Assembly: GCF_000150955.2 (NCBI RefSeq)
Contig: NC_011682.1
Span: 310,001-374,000, forward strand
Source: Phaeodactylum tricornutum CCAP 1055/1
Taxonomy: Eukaryota > Bacillariophyta > Bacillariophyceae > Surirellales > Neidiaceae
Reading direction: 5' to 3'
DNA length: 64,000 nucleotides
Made by a program: the position numbers and the translations under genes. Positions 18,144 through 28,388 of the stretch are shown here, one piece after another. Below the pieces are notes generated by a model. It searched no databases and was not told where the DNA came from. It saw only the letters and a program-made list of their open reading frames with translations. Positions within the stretch are counted from its first letter, which is position 1. Each line of letters opens with the position of its first letter.

Positions 18144-19085
18144 TTTTCTTCATTGGTGCACTTGGCAAGCAAAATCTACAAATTATGCTGGCAGAAGTTT
18201 CAGCCGCGGCTTTCATGACTTGGAATGCGCAAGGTCCATCGTGATCGTGGCAAGAATGTTATCATGTGCTCAATGCTATTGCTCGAAGATGTAAGCCATA
18301 CTTAAGCGAGATCGCTTACGATGCATCCATGTGCTCACAAGCAATTTTCTTGTGAAGCTTTTACAGGACATTTATATATTTCGTTTGACACGAGAGACGT
18401 GGTCGGTAAGAGAGTGAAAAGCTTCTTACATTGCTAACTGTCGCTTGATCTCTTATCAGGCCTACTTAGTTCTGTCTCATGCAAAACAAAAGAATATCTT
18501 TTCACTCTCACCTTGCTTCATTTCGCCAACTGTAAGTATCAAAACTTGACGGCACAAAAGATATATTAGGGATATCATGAAAAAAATGCTTTACTGTTAG
18601 CTGTAATGTAAATAAAATGGCACCGCGGGGCACCCTTTTATTCCGAACGACAAACTAGAGGACCTGCGAATCGCCAATCTATGAGGGGACGCATCTTTCC
18701 AGTTCATCGCTCGCAGTCGGGTACCTCAATATCGTCCAGCTCTTGAAGGTGATGAGAAGGCATCCGCTCCTTGAGAGTCTTGTGTTGCCTTCGGATCAAG
18801 CAATGAGCTCTCGTGTGTATGCCATCTTAAGGTAGTGCCGGTACGTTTTATTGTCGAGCAGATAGGATCCATTTTATATTGTCAGCTTCCTTAACTGTAA
18901 AAACACAATTTACATCAAGGAAGCGCTAACCCTTCTACGTGTCTGAGCAATATTTGTTGCTCTTTTCAGTGAGTTTCATCCAGATATATGGTAGGGTTGA
19001 GCTACCTTTTTCAAAGTCTCGTATTGTATCTACGGCCGAAGTCAGCTAACTTGGTTTAGCAAGAAAAGAGACAAGTTTATGGTGC
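18144..19085. other. Intergenic, possible small ORF only
   Basis: About 0.94 kb. Two promoter-like motifs lie here: TTACTGTTAG at 18591 and TTAACTGTAA at 18891-18900. The latter is followed on the minus strand by an ATG at 18872 with a 48-codon frame (to about 18726) that has no recognisable relative. Unproven. Confidence 0.35.
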
Positions 19086-19793
19086 CTATTTCTCACGGTG
19101 GTTCCGGTTGGCGAATTTTTGGTCCCACATAGCCATCAGTTGCTGGTCGATGGAAGGCGAATCTTTTTTGAGATCGATGACACCCGATACCAATACTGTG
19201 ACTGGAAGAGCTAACAACACGAAAACAAAAAAGAGCGATGAAGTCACCTCGTCACCCTCCCTTGGTGCAATAATGCTCCCCAAAACAGCGGCCCCAAAAA
19301 GCGAAAAGGAAGTTAACAGCCGTTCATTTGATTCGAGCTCATCGCGAGCCATCAATTTGGAATCATTTTTGGCATGCTCAAAAGTATCGAAAATGTCATC
19401 GCCTTCATTTGCCAATTCTCGCACAGCGAAGTAAAACAAGCCAAATAACAAGATAGTCAAGATAGTTTGAACAATTGAAGAAACGCAAGCAATACCTCCC
19501 AATATGAGAAAATATCCCAGCTCGATACCAAGCAGCGGCGTTTCAAAGGAGACAAAATTCCATGAACGATCAATAACCTTCAAGGCGAGTGGAGTTTCGT
19601 CGTCGTCCTCGCGGCGGGAGAAGCGTTTGACGCTTACAGATCGAAATGATGAATTACCGGGGCTACGATCTTCAAGTTGCACGGTCTTTTTGTTGCACCA
19701 TCGCGACGCTACGTAAGGCGTGAATGAGATGACGAATGTCGGCAAGTCTGACGAAGCTGAAAGTAAAACCACCGCCAATAGATTTAGATTCAT
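19086..19793 (-). CDS. Multi-pass membrane protein, possibly organelle-targeted
   Basis: A 235-residue protein with an N-terminal hydrophobic segment (LNLLAVVLLSASSDLPTFVISF) followed by a Ser/Arg-rich stretch to about residue 70. This order fits a signal peptide plus a transit-like region, although no clean ASAF-type site is seen. Hydrophobic spans follow: YFLILGGIACVSSIVQTILTILLFGLFYFAV, LFGAAVLGSIIA and SSLFFVFVLLALPVTVLVSGVI. That gives about three or four membrane passes, with an acidic loop between them. I do not recognise the family. ATG start; no intron seen. A TTGACTGTGA motif lies about 98 bp upstream of the start. Confidence 0.65.
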   Translation of the reverse strand: MNLNLLAVVLLSASSDLPTFVISFTPYVASRWCNKKTVQLEDRSPGNSSFRSVSVKRFSRREDDDETPLALKVIDRSWNFVSFETPLLGIELGYFLILGGIACVSSIVQTILTILLFGLFYFAVRELANEGDDIFDTFEHAKNDSKLMARDELESNERLLTSFSLFGAAVLGSIIAPREGDEVTSSLFFVFVLLALPVTVLVSGVIDLKKDSPSIDQQLMAMWDQKFANRNHREK

Positions 19794-19890
19794 TAGGACG
19801 CACCCAGCTCAGATCAAAATTTCCCAGGTAGGCAAGGTTCCAAAAAAATGTATGAGTTGCTCACTGCAAACAATGGCGTTGAACTCGCAA

Positions 19891-19900
19891 TTGACTGTGA
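19891..19900. promoter_or_regulatory. TTGACTGTGA promoter-like motif
   Basis: One clean copy of the recurring motif, upstream of the membrane-protein gene. Confidence 0.35.
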
Positions 19901-20383
19901 GTAGCTGACGTCAATATGGTCGATATTTTTTCAATATCTCTAGATGTAATGGGAGCGAATTTGTCTTTCCTATATTCCCTCAGAGTGAACTCGAGTGATT
20001 ACCTTTTGTGGCCACATTTACATTGTAGTCAGCACTTTTTATAAAGTTATAAGTGTTGTGATGGGCGGTTTCATGCATTCCAGTCGTCGGGGCTTGCTTG
20101 ACGAAGCACACTAAATAAGACTGTCAGCGGACTATACAATTATTCCATTTATTCAGCCAACCATATGAAACTGACGTCTTGACAGGTTTCTGATAGTGTG
20201 ATTGTGAGTTACTGTTGTTACGTTGGTCAACAACAGAAAATGCTTACCAAATCCTTCTCACCCGCTATCGCGATTCTCAGTTTCCGTCTTTCGAAAGTGA
20301 CCCCCGAGAAACCGTTGAAATCGCTGTTACCCTCACTGTCAGATACCTTTGCTGTCGGCCATATCTAAGCAGCTGTGAATTGC

Positions 20384-21039
20384 ATGGATCCAGTGGCGAA
20401 AGATCATACGCAAGAAATTCCTAGCGCAGGACGGCGGTCTCTAGTAGGATCGAGCGCTTCCTTCCGGGATGAGGGATCTCAAGCATTTCGCTACAATGAT
20501 GGCGACGAAGACGATCAAAGCTTAAAGGATGACGAAGCTGATTTCATCAATCGACTTTTTACAACTGTTGACGCACCGTGCCGAGGCGTTTCCATGTGCC
20601 ACACAAGCTTTGAGGACAAGCTCGACCTTTTTTCGGTACGTGCAGCAATTCTAACTTGCTGATCACTATGTTGACGACTCACAGGAATAATATCTTGTTG
20701 CTCTATGCGTTGAAGCACTGCCGGCAACCGCTTGATTTCTGGTCATTTCTTCGTAAACACAATACTCATAACGGGACGGGTGTTGAGATGATGCCCGCTG
20801 GTACCTACGTCGTTCCCACTTTTTGTGAGTATTGCGGGGCCTCCCATACTTCGCAATGTAAGCCCAACTGTGGTCGCCCTCCTTTATTTTTTGCGAAAAA
20901 GCGACCGCCATTCCAAAAACCAGACTCGAAACGGTGGAATTCCGAAACAGACGAGGAGATTGCCCCTCAAGTGTCACGCAGTGTTCAAACAACTAAGAGC
21001 TGGGTAGCAGGTTTGTTTGGAGGGAAAGGAGCCAGCTGA
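20384..21039 (+). CDS. Small protein with C-x2-C-x7-C-x3-C cluster, unknown
   Basis: Proposed as two exons: 20384-20635 and 20716-21039, with an 80-bp phase-0 intron (GTACGT..TTGAAG), giving 191 residues. The first exon is acidic and polar (DDQSLKDDEADFINRLF). The second exon carries CRQPLDFWSFLRKH and then CEYCGASHTSQCKPNC, which could bind zinc, followed by a basic region and a C-terminal WVAGLFGGKG. The nearer acceptor (..CTCACAG at 20684) would put the second exon out of frame, so the splice call is an inference. The upstream GTG at 20375 was not used because a eukaryotic start should be ATG. No known family recognised. A CTCACTGTCA motif lies about 50 bp upstream. Confidence 0.5.
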
Positions 21040-21136
21040 AATAACGCTCATCGCCTATGAAGGGATCACATAGGACAGAAAAGGACTCTTTGAGCTTGGC
21101 GAACCTGGGGAGCTTTCTTTTTTGAATCGAGACCCC

Positions 21137-21674
21137 CTAGTCGTCAGCCGTTCTTTTGATGCGTCCATCCTGCACCGTGGAACTTTTTTTTGCGCCCAGT
21201 TGTTTTGCCATGGCCTGGCAAAAGCTATCGAAACCAATTTTTTTAACAGCGAATTGTTTCAATTCGTGGAATGCCGAGTTTAGTTGTGGAGGTAGATTGA
21301 ATGCAGATTCGAAGTGCACTTGTAACATTAACAGTAAGCTAGATTCATCAGATTTTGTCCTGGCTTGGCTACCATTTCTAGTCTCCGTTTCTTCCGGCCT
21401 TATGAGGATGAGCTATACGATCTCATAGAATGTAAAATGGACAATTCTGGCAAGGCTCCATCCGCGAATGCCAACGCATTTGATTTTGTAAAGCAAGACG
21501 GCGTACGTTGCATTATCAGGTAAGGTAGATGAAATATCAACGTAATGTAAATGCGGAAATTTAACTCAGTACCGGTACCTGTGCGAAGGTGACGTGGTCT
21601 GCTACCAACAAAACTGAAAATACACGTAGACCGGGCTCACATGCAATTTCTCCTCTTTCGGAGGTCTTCTCCAT
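21137..21674 (-). CDS. Tentative two-exon small protein, unknown
   Basis: Exons 21674-21579 (96 bp, ATG start) and 21412-21137 (276 bp) join in phase 0 across a 166-bp GT..AG intron to give 123 residues. The first exon reads a short hydrophobic strand-helix (LRVFSVLLVADHVTFAQ). The second has protein-like composition (FNLPPQLNSAFHELKQFAVKKIGFDSF cut here into helices), ending in a basic tail. The frame in exon 2 is open exactly from a good acceptor (..CGTATAG). I recognise no family, and the 5' end is only 80 bp from the kinase start on the other strand, so this could also be chance. Confidence 0.33.
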
Positions 21675-21754
21675 CCTGCAAAATTTAAAAAAATCACTTG
21701 CACGCCATTTCGTAATTTCATTCTCGCAAAAAGCGACAACTCTCTCTGCGTGTA

Positions 21755-24255
21755 ATGGCTTCTTGGCTTCAGATTTGTTGCGGAGGAGAAGAAGAGGAAA
21801 AATTTGGTGGGATTGTGGTAAGCACTTCTCGCCCAAAACAATCGGCTTACTCTATATTCCTTTTCCAAAATGCTTACCATGAAAGCTTCCTTACTTTTTT
21901 TTGGCGGCTCTGAAGGATCCAGAAGAGTTTGGCTGGACTGATGCGAATGATAGATCTAAACAGAACCTTCGCAACAAAAAAAAGATCCGTGTGGTCGAGG
22001 AACAAATTTCCCGGTTCAACAAAGCCCGACCCAAAAGTCGCAATGTAATTTATGCGTCGCCAATTACCTTGTTAGAAGCTCAGTCGTTCATTTTTCCACG
22101 TTTTCCTAAGAGTGAGAAGGAAAGCTTGTTTATTCATGACGTTCTGATGCAAAATTTCATCTTCATGGACTTGTCCACTGAAGAGTGCGACCAATTTGTC
22201 GACGCGATGCAGAAAGAAGTTGTTGGACCGGGAACTCCCATAATCACGCAGGGTGCTATTGGTGACTATTTCTACATCATTGAAAGTGGAATGGTCTTGT
22301 ACATGGACGAAACGAAAGATTCGGGCAAACAAGTCGTCGGAAAGGCATATAGCGGCAGTTCTTTTGGGGAATTGGCATTATTATACGACTGTCCTCGAGC
22401 TGTATCATGTGTGGCAGGCCCCGACACTCAAGTTGTTCTCTGGAAAGTAGACCAGAATACCTTTCGCCATTTAGTAGCTCGCCAAACACACGATCATGAG
22501 CAGGAGATGAAGGATCTCGTCCGGAAAATTGACATTTTCAAAAATCTTGAAGACCATGCCATCACGAAGTTTACCAATGCTATGACTCCTGTCCACTGGG
22601 AAGAAGGGGCAAGAATTGTTCAAAAAGGGGACGAAGGAAATGTTTTTTACATCATAGAGTCCGGAAACGTGAAAATCCATGACATAGGATTGGGTGATAG
22701 CCAATTCGAAGATCAAATCGTGGGACCAGGTGGCTGGTTTGGAGAAAGGGCCCTACTTACTGGCGAACACCGGGCTGCGAATGTGACGGCAATGAGCAAG
22801 GTGACCACCCTCGCAATGGACCGAGAGACATTTGAGGCGACTGTCGGTCCCCTTAAGAATTTTCTGGAACTTGAAATGAAACGAAAATTTATCAAGAGTA
22901 TTCCCATCTTTGCTGAGAGTGCAATAACCGACCCAGAAATTAATCAGCTTGTCAATATGATTCAAGAGGCTTGCTACAAGACAGGTGAAAAACTAGTTGA
23001 ACCAGGCAAGCCTTACCCCATGAACTTGTGGATCATCCGCCACGGGCGATTACTTGTTCTGAGCCAGAAGCACGAGACGTTTAATTTGGAATCAGGCGAC
23101 TACTTTGGCGACAAATCTGTCCGAGGAGATCCTGCACACATCAGCTCGCACAGCGCTGTTTGTGAGGAGAACTTGACCACATGGGTACTGAAAAGAGAAG
23201 ATATCGAAAGTGTGATTGGCGATATAAACCGCCTAGGTCAAGGTAAGGCGTTGTCGAAAACTTTGCAGGACAGGAATATTTTGTTGTCGGATTTGGACAA
23301 GCATAGGGTACTTGGGAAAGGCGCTTTTGGTGAAGTTTGGTTGGTTAGTGACACCAAGAAAGCGGGAAAGTCCTTCGCCTTAAAATCAATAAGTAAGCGA
23401 ACGCTGCTTGAATCCAAGCAAGAGCAGAGTGTTATAAACGAGAAGGAATTTCTGTGTTTGCTACAACACCCTTTCATTCTCAACTTGGTTGCATCTTTTC
23501 AAGATGAAGAGAATGTTTATCTTCTTCTTCCGCTTGTGCCAGGAGGCGAGCTTTTCAATGTTCTCCAAAAACAGAAACAAAAACATTTGGGATTGGTGAA
23601 CGACCACGCAGCATTCTACTCTGCCTGTACTATCGAGGCTATTGGGCACCTGCACCAAAGGCAAATCGCTTACCGAGATTTGAAGTTGGAGAATATCTTG
23701 ATTGATACTGAGGGCTATTGCAAAATCATCGATCTTGGCTTTGCTAAAGTGGTAGTCGACAAGACTTACACACTGGTTGGCACTCCTGAATATCTTGCAC
23801 CCGAAATTATTTTGTCGAAAGGGCACGATAAATCAGTCGATTACTGGTCGTACGGTGTCCTTGTATATGAGCTTCTCGTAGGACACTCTCCTTTCTATCT
23901 CAAACATTCCAGCCAAATCGACATGTTCAAGCGCATTGTCATGCAGAAGTATACGATTCCAGAAACGGTGGAAGGTCATGCGAGAGTTCTGATTCAGGAC
24001 CTTTTGATCCGAAAACCTGAAAAACGCTTGGGAAATCTGTCCAAAGGCTACTTTGATATTAAAAAACATGCATGGTTCGAAATGTCAAAGATAAAGTTTC
24101 GCGCCTTGTTGAAAAAAACCCTCGAGGCGCCTTGGAAACCGCACCTCAGCGGGGCCACAGATTCCTCTAACTTTGACTCTTTCACTCCCGGAAATGCGAA
24201 CTCGTATAGTAGACGTCTGACAAGCGAAGAGCAAGCCTTATTTAAAGGATTTTAA
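21755..24255 (+). CDS. Cyclic-nucleotide-dependent protein kinase, PKG type (AGC kinase)
   Basis: Two exons in the preferred model: 21755-21817 and 21916-24255, with a 98-bp phase-0 intron, 800 residues. Three cyclic-nucleotide-binding domains precede the kinase. The first has a canonical phosphate-binding cassette (FGELALLYDCPRA, about residue 169). The second also does (FGERALLTGEHRAA, about 295). The third (FGDKSV, about 417) lacks the Glu and Arg and is probably non-binding. The kinase domain has GKGAFGEV (486), ALK (508), YRDLKLEN (606), a DLGFAK loop where DFG is usual (626) and GTPEYLAPE (643). Regulatory and catalytic parts in one chain define PKG, which cGMP activates in most organisms. 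The first exon encodes MASWLQICCGG, whose Cys pair could be palmitoylated. An alternative 5' model (ATG at 21437 through an exon open to 21816) also splices in frame. Confidence 0.85.
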
Positions 24256-24307
24256 TGTTTTCAACGAACAATTTATTGGAAGGGAGCAAGCAAATTCTCT
24301 ATTTGTG

Positions 24308-25843
24308 CTATACGAGCCCAGAAGTATGTTCTCTAGTGAGATGAGAGGCAGTCGCCGCGGCTATCGATATTTTGTTTGTTCGACTCCTTGAAAGATCAAC
24401 TAGCTGTTGCAGTGCATCGAAACCGTCGATGATTTTCCCAACACAGACATCCTGTTTGTGGAAAGCCGAATTGTCCTTCAGATTGACAAATAGGCCGATT
24501 CCGTCATCGCCAAAATCGCTCAACCCAATCGTCCATGGGTCGTGATTTTTCTGAGAATGTTCGATAAACTCGAGCTTTGATTCCCTGTCAGGATTTTCCG
24601 GAGCCGCTGCAATTGATCTCCCCTTGTCAAGTCTGAAGCTAGCACCGTCCCAAATCCCCTTTCGAATTTGTTCAAGTAGCGTCCAGGCTGCATGAGGGGT
24701 ATCATACCACAGCAGAATGGTGAGTTTTGTGCCACCCTGTATATTCCTTTCACCGAAGTTAAGATCCAGGATTACCTGGACTGGACCCTCTCCAAAAGTT
24801 CTAACAATGCAGCTGCGAGCGGCGATTTGAATACTTTCTTGAAGCGCTCGTACTTCGTGGCTCAGCTCCTCTTCCATTTGCCTGAGCTGTTGTGTCTGCT
24901 TTCGAATCAGTTCTGAGTCAACCACGACCGCGTTTTTCCGCTCAATCCTACCATCCTCGTTCTGAATGCTGTGAGATTCGACGAAATCTTTTTTGCTAAG
25001 TCTGTCAAATTCTTCGTGAAGATTCAAGGCTTGCTGCTCCACACGATGAAGATGTAATAGCAACATGGATTCGTCGTTCTTGAATTTACTTAGCTGGTCG
25101 GTCGTCGTAATGGCTCTATGATAAGAGTCGAAAACTAAAAAGGACACAACTATAACCACCGCGAGTTGTAAGAAATGACCGAGTTGCAGCGTTAGAAAAG
25201 CCTTGTTGAGAGTGAAGCTTCGTCGCAACGATTTGTGTGATAGTTTGTATGGACTTCCGAAGTCGGCGTCCTCCCATCCATGTCTGACGTGACGAGTGTA
25301 AGGAGTTACCGATTTATCCGGACCGTCGTTTTGTTCATCATCATAGCAGGTAGGTTTGCTACTCGATCTTCGTGATCTTAGTGATTGCGTACGAGGCATT
25401 GGCCTTTCGGACTGTGGCATAGAACTCTGCCCGTACCAGCCTGATGACATGTTATTCGAGGAAACGGCTCGTTTTCTATTGAAAGTAGAAGATGCTATCG
25501 AAATTGGCAAAATATCCACTTTTCCATGCTCAGCAGCCCGAAAAGTATTCACAGATCGTTGTGATAGCTTCTGTAGGGACACACTCTGCATGGCTTCCGG
25601 TGACCGGTCTGGTAGCATAGGAGCATGGTCACTGGAACTGGAAGATATGCGAGGCATTTGAAAAGATGTGAATTTGATTGGCGTTTTCCTTTCTGACCTT
25701 GTCTTCTCCGGAACTATTGAAAGATTTTGTGTGGGCTCTAAACGCAGCGACGACAAAGTTTGGGTCAAGGGAAGGGGTCCTCCTGAGTCGTCTCCATCCA
25801 GCAGGGGTGTCTGGCCAGACGATCCGCCCCCCAGGCGAGGCAT
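24308..25843 (-). CDS. Membrane-anchored cyclophilin-like protein
   Basis: A 511-residue protein. The first ~200 residues are Ser/Pro/Arg-rich and disordered. A single membrane span (LQLAVVIVVSFLVFDSYH, near residue 225) follows, then a coiled coil of about 110 residues, then a C-terminal cyclophilin-like fold of about 160 residues (VQVILDLNFGE..LTILLWYDTPHAAWTLLEQI..GIWDGASFRL, ending VCVGKIIDGFDALQQL). The prolyl-isomerase hallmark FxxxxR/Q..GDF is not present, so isomerase activity is doubtful. The orientation suggests a type II protein with the cyclophilin-like part in the secretory lumen. It is a tandem paralogue of the next gene. ATG start; no intron. Confidence 0.7.
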   Translation of the reverse strand: MPRLGGGSSGQTPLLDGDDSGGPLPLTQTLSSLRLEPTQNLSIVPEKTRSERKTPIKFTSFQMPRISSSSSDHAPMLPDRSPEAMQSVSLQKLSQRSVNTFRAAEHGKVDILPISIASSTFNRKRAVSSNNMSSGWYGQSSMPQSERPMPRTQSLRSRRSSSKPTCYDDEQNDGPDKSVTPYTRHVRHGWEDADFGSPYKLSHKSLRRSFTLNKAFLTLQLGHFLQLAVVIVVSFLVFDSYHRAITTTDQLSKFKNDESMLLLHLHRVEQQALNLHEEFDRLSKKDFVESHSIQNEDGRIERKNAVVVDSELIRKQTQQLRQMEEELSHEVRALQESIQIAARSCIVRTFGEGPVQVILDLNFGERNIQGGTKLTILLWYDTPHAAWTLLEQIRKGIWDGASFRLDKGRSIAAAPENPDRESKLEFIEHSQKNHDPWTIGLSDFGDDGIGLFVNLKDNSAFHKQDVCVGKIIDGFDALQQLVDLSRSRTNKISIAAATASHLTREHTSGLV

Positions 25844-26493
25844 AGTCAGTTTGACCTTACTTCTCTTTCGAGTATGGAATGAATCAGAATTCGTTGAGCT
25901 GCGGATAACCGCTTGTCAATACAATTGGACTACGCTTGCTGACATTGAGGTCAACGACGACAACAACAAACTTCTTTTTGATCGTCGTATAGAGATTTCC
26001 CATTAGGTTTTCTTTCTACAAGTGGCGGTCATCATGGAAGCTCGATCATCACATTAGCAGGTCATTGAAATTTTTAGATGACTTTTATGTCGTGTGGGGC
26101 TAATACAGGTGCTATGGCGCTTTGTCAAAAAGCAAAATGTCATGAGAGGATCAATTTATAAATAGTGTCTGTGCTTTGGAAGGACTATCATAAGAGAGTT
26201 CAGAGGGTATGAAGGAAGTGTTTTTCTGTTAACAGCTGAGTTGATAGTGATCAACTAGTCCAAATATGGTTTCCTCGGCGTCTGCTTGGCTACCCCTCGG
26301 GTGCTGTTCCAATGCATAACCTCTATTTATATTTCGCCATGCCAACAAATCCAAAATCGAGAAGTTTGTTGGCAATCACAAAGATATGCTTAGGATGAGC
26401 TTTAGCTTGAGAGAATAGAAACTCCTATAACCGTTTCCTATCATTCTAGGAGAAAGTGCGTCGCACGAAAAAATCATCCACAGACATCTGCGC
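25844..26493. other. Intergenic between the cyclophilin-like paralogues
   Basis: About 0.65 kb, AT-rich, with no coding signal recognised. It should contain the promoter of the upstream paralogue and the terminator of the other. Confidence 0.4.
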
Positions 26494-27795
26494 TCAGGAA
26501 ACGCGACTTGTCAGCAAATCTAGGCCTTTAACTACGCGTCCAATACACACGTCCGTGTTCGAGAGCGGAGACTGATCTTCGAGATTTATCCGAAGAACCA
26601 AAAACATGATGTCGCGGTCTTCCTCTTGTCTCAAGGCAACAGCGCCGCGTTCATGACAACCACGCGAGCGCTCGAGAAATTCTAGCAATGGAGTTGTGGT
26701 TGCTTGGGTAGAGAATACATCTATAGATCCTGAAAGAAGTCGTTCGAAACGAAGGTCACTCCACAAATTCTTGTCAGCCTGCTGTACAAATATTGAGACA
26801 GCGTGGGGAGTGTCATCAGACAACGCAATGGAGATACGTTCCGTCCCCGTCGCATCCAAGCTCAAGCCCACTTGCAACGGCTTGTCTCCAAATTTTTCGT
26901 GTAAAAACTGTCTATCATTCAGCTGGACCCGTAGCTGAAGCTTTTGCAAAGAATCTTGTGCATCCCTAACTTCCTGCTTGAGCTGCTCTTTAGTCTCTTG
27001 ATCCAAATCTATTGGAGATTGAACGGGGTACCGTTGATGGACTTTTTTGGCAGCCTTGTCAATCCACATCATCTGATCAAGCAAATGGCTTCGTTCTTCG
27101 TCATACTGCTGCAGCTGAGCCTTGTGAGTTTTTCCTTTGCGGCGCGAGTCAAAAATAAAGCCACCCAGCATAACAATAAGGAGGAGCTGGGATAAATTTG
27201 TAATAGTCCATAGTGATTTTACGGGACTGGCAACCTTTTCCTTTGAACTCCGGCATTCAAAGGAGTTGTAAGTTCGGAAAGACTCATCCTCCAAATACTC
27301 TGAATAATCTTCATTGCCTTGAAGTATGTGCAAGGCTCTAAGCTTGCGACCCGGTGGTGTCCGTTTCCAATTTATTTCTGGCACACTACCACCTAGCTCT
27401 CTTCCACTTCCGTTGAGTCTTCGATATGGATCCTTTTGCTCATGCCACAAGGGCGGTTCTAGTATTTCTTCCAACCCCAACGACCTATCCGACGATTGTC
27501 GCTCTAACGCAAATCCCATGCCTTCTTGCTGCTGCTGACGTTGGCTGCCATGGCTAATGCCACGACTGGGCCGTCTCCGACGTGCGCCCTTCATCACGTC
27601 ATCCCTGGAACTAACCACAGAATGGTTCCGAATCGCGGCCTGCGGAGCTCTGTACAAGCGAGTGCCTAATTTGTAACCCAGACGAGGTGGGGAGGTCTTG
27701 CTCAGTGGCGACATTGGCATCGTAGGCCGAAAGTGTTTGTGTACTTTTGGACTAAGGCGGAAATCATTCTCAACTTTGGCCGGCATAAGCTGCAT
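26494..27795 (-). CDS. Membrane-anchored cyclophilin-like protein, paralogue
   Basis: A 433-residue protein with the same architecture as its neighbour: a disordered basic N-terminus, one span (LSQLLLIVMLGGFIFDSRRKG, near residue 205), a coiled coil (EERSHLLDQMMWIDKAAKK..), then the cyclophilin-like fold (LQVGLSLDATGTERISIALSDDTPHAVSIFVQQ and VCIGRVVKGLDLL). The shared phrase FDS after the span and similar VC.G..I/V.G..L endings show common descent. Active-site residues of true cyclophilins are again missing. ATG start; same orientation as the paralogue, consistent with tandem duplication. Confidence 0.7.
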   Translation of the reverse strand: MQLMPAKVENDFRLSPKVHKHFRPTMPMSPLSKTSPPRLGYKLGTRLYRAPQAAIRNHSVVSSRDDVMKGARRRRPSRGISHGSQRQQQQEGMGFALERQSSDRSLGLEEILEPPLWHEQKDPYRRLNGSGRELGGSVPEINWKRTPPGRKLRALHILQGNEDYSEYLEDESFRTYNSFECRSSKEKVASPVKSLWTITNLSQLLLIVMLGGFIFDSRRKGKTHKAQLQQYDEERSHLLDQMMWIDKAAKKVHQRYPVQSPIDLDQETKEQLKQEVRDAQDSLQKLQLRVQLNDRQFLHEKFGDKPLQVGLSLDATGTERISIALSDDTPHAVSIFVQQADKNLWSDLRFERLLSGSIDVFSTQATTTPLLEFLERSRGCHERGAVALRQEEDRDIMFLVLRINLEDQSPLSNTDVCIGRVVKGLDLLTSRVS

Positions 27796-28388
27796 GTCGC
27801 TACCTTGTAATCGATCTTAGTCGCTGGAACTTTCTGCTTGGTCAAGGAAGAGGCCGACTTCGTATTTCGTGCAATTAGGAAAAACGAAATGATCACCATT
27901 GGACAAAACCTCTTCGGCTTTCCCAAGGTTGGCTTGGTACACATCGAGATTATATTGCCGTGATTTGTTCATGGCGGAAGGCATGCGTGATCTTGCCATC
28001 ATACAGGATTCGGTACGACGCAGGATAGGGCCTAATGACTAATTTTGCTTTACTATTTATGTCTCTGTCGTTACTCACCAAAACAATAGGATTATGACTT
28101 CTGACACCATTCTTGGACAAAGTAGTTGGCTATTTGCAGTTAGGGTAATATTGGCTTTGCTTACGTCATTTGAGAATCGAACCAGACGATGAGCTAACCC
28201 TGGAAACGAACGAGATAGCTATGAAGTGAAATTTGCACAAGCACCAACTGACATTTATTTCCATGACAGGGAATTTGCATCTTTGCATTTCCTTTCATTG
28301 ATTTATCATGTTAGCATACTAAGGTGCTAGAAATGCGCACACACCAACGGAAAGAAACACTTTCCTGATTCCAAAATCACCAAGAAGT
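27796..28388. other. Intergenic, nothing recognised
   Basis: About 0.6 kb. Short open frames only, without protein-like composition. Confidence 0.4.

Noticed and set aside
20685-20715. Use of the acceptor at 20684 for the Cys-cluster gene
   Set aside because: It would give an immediate stop codon; the acceptor at 20715 keeps the frame.
22339-23200. Bacterial CRP-like regulator
   Set aside because: The cyclic-nucleotide domains are fused in frame to an AGC kinase, so this is a PKG-type protein.
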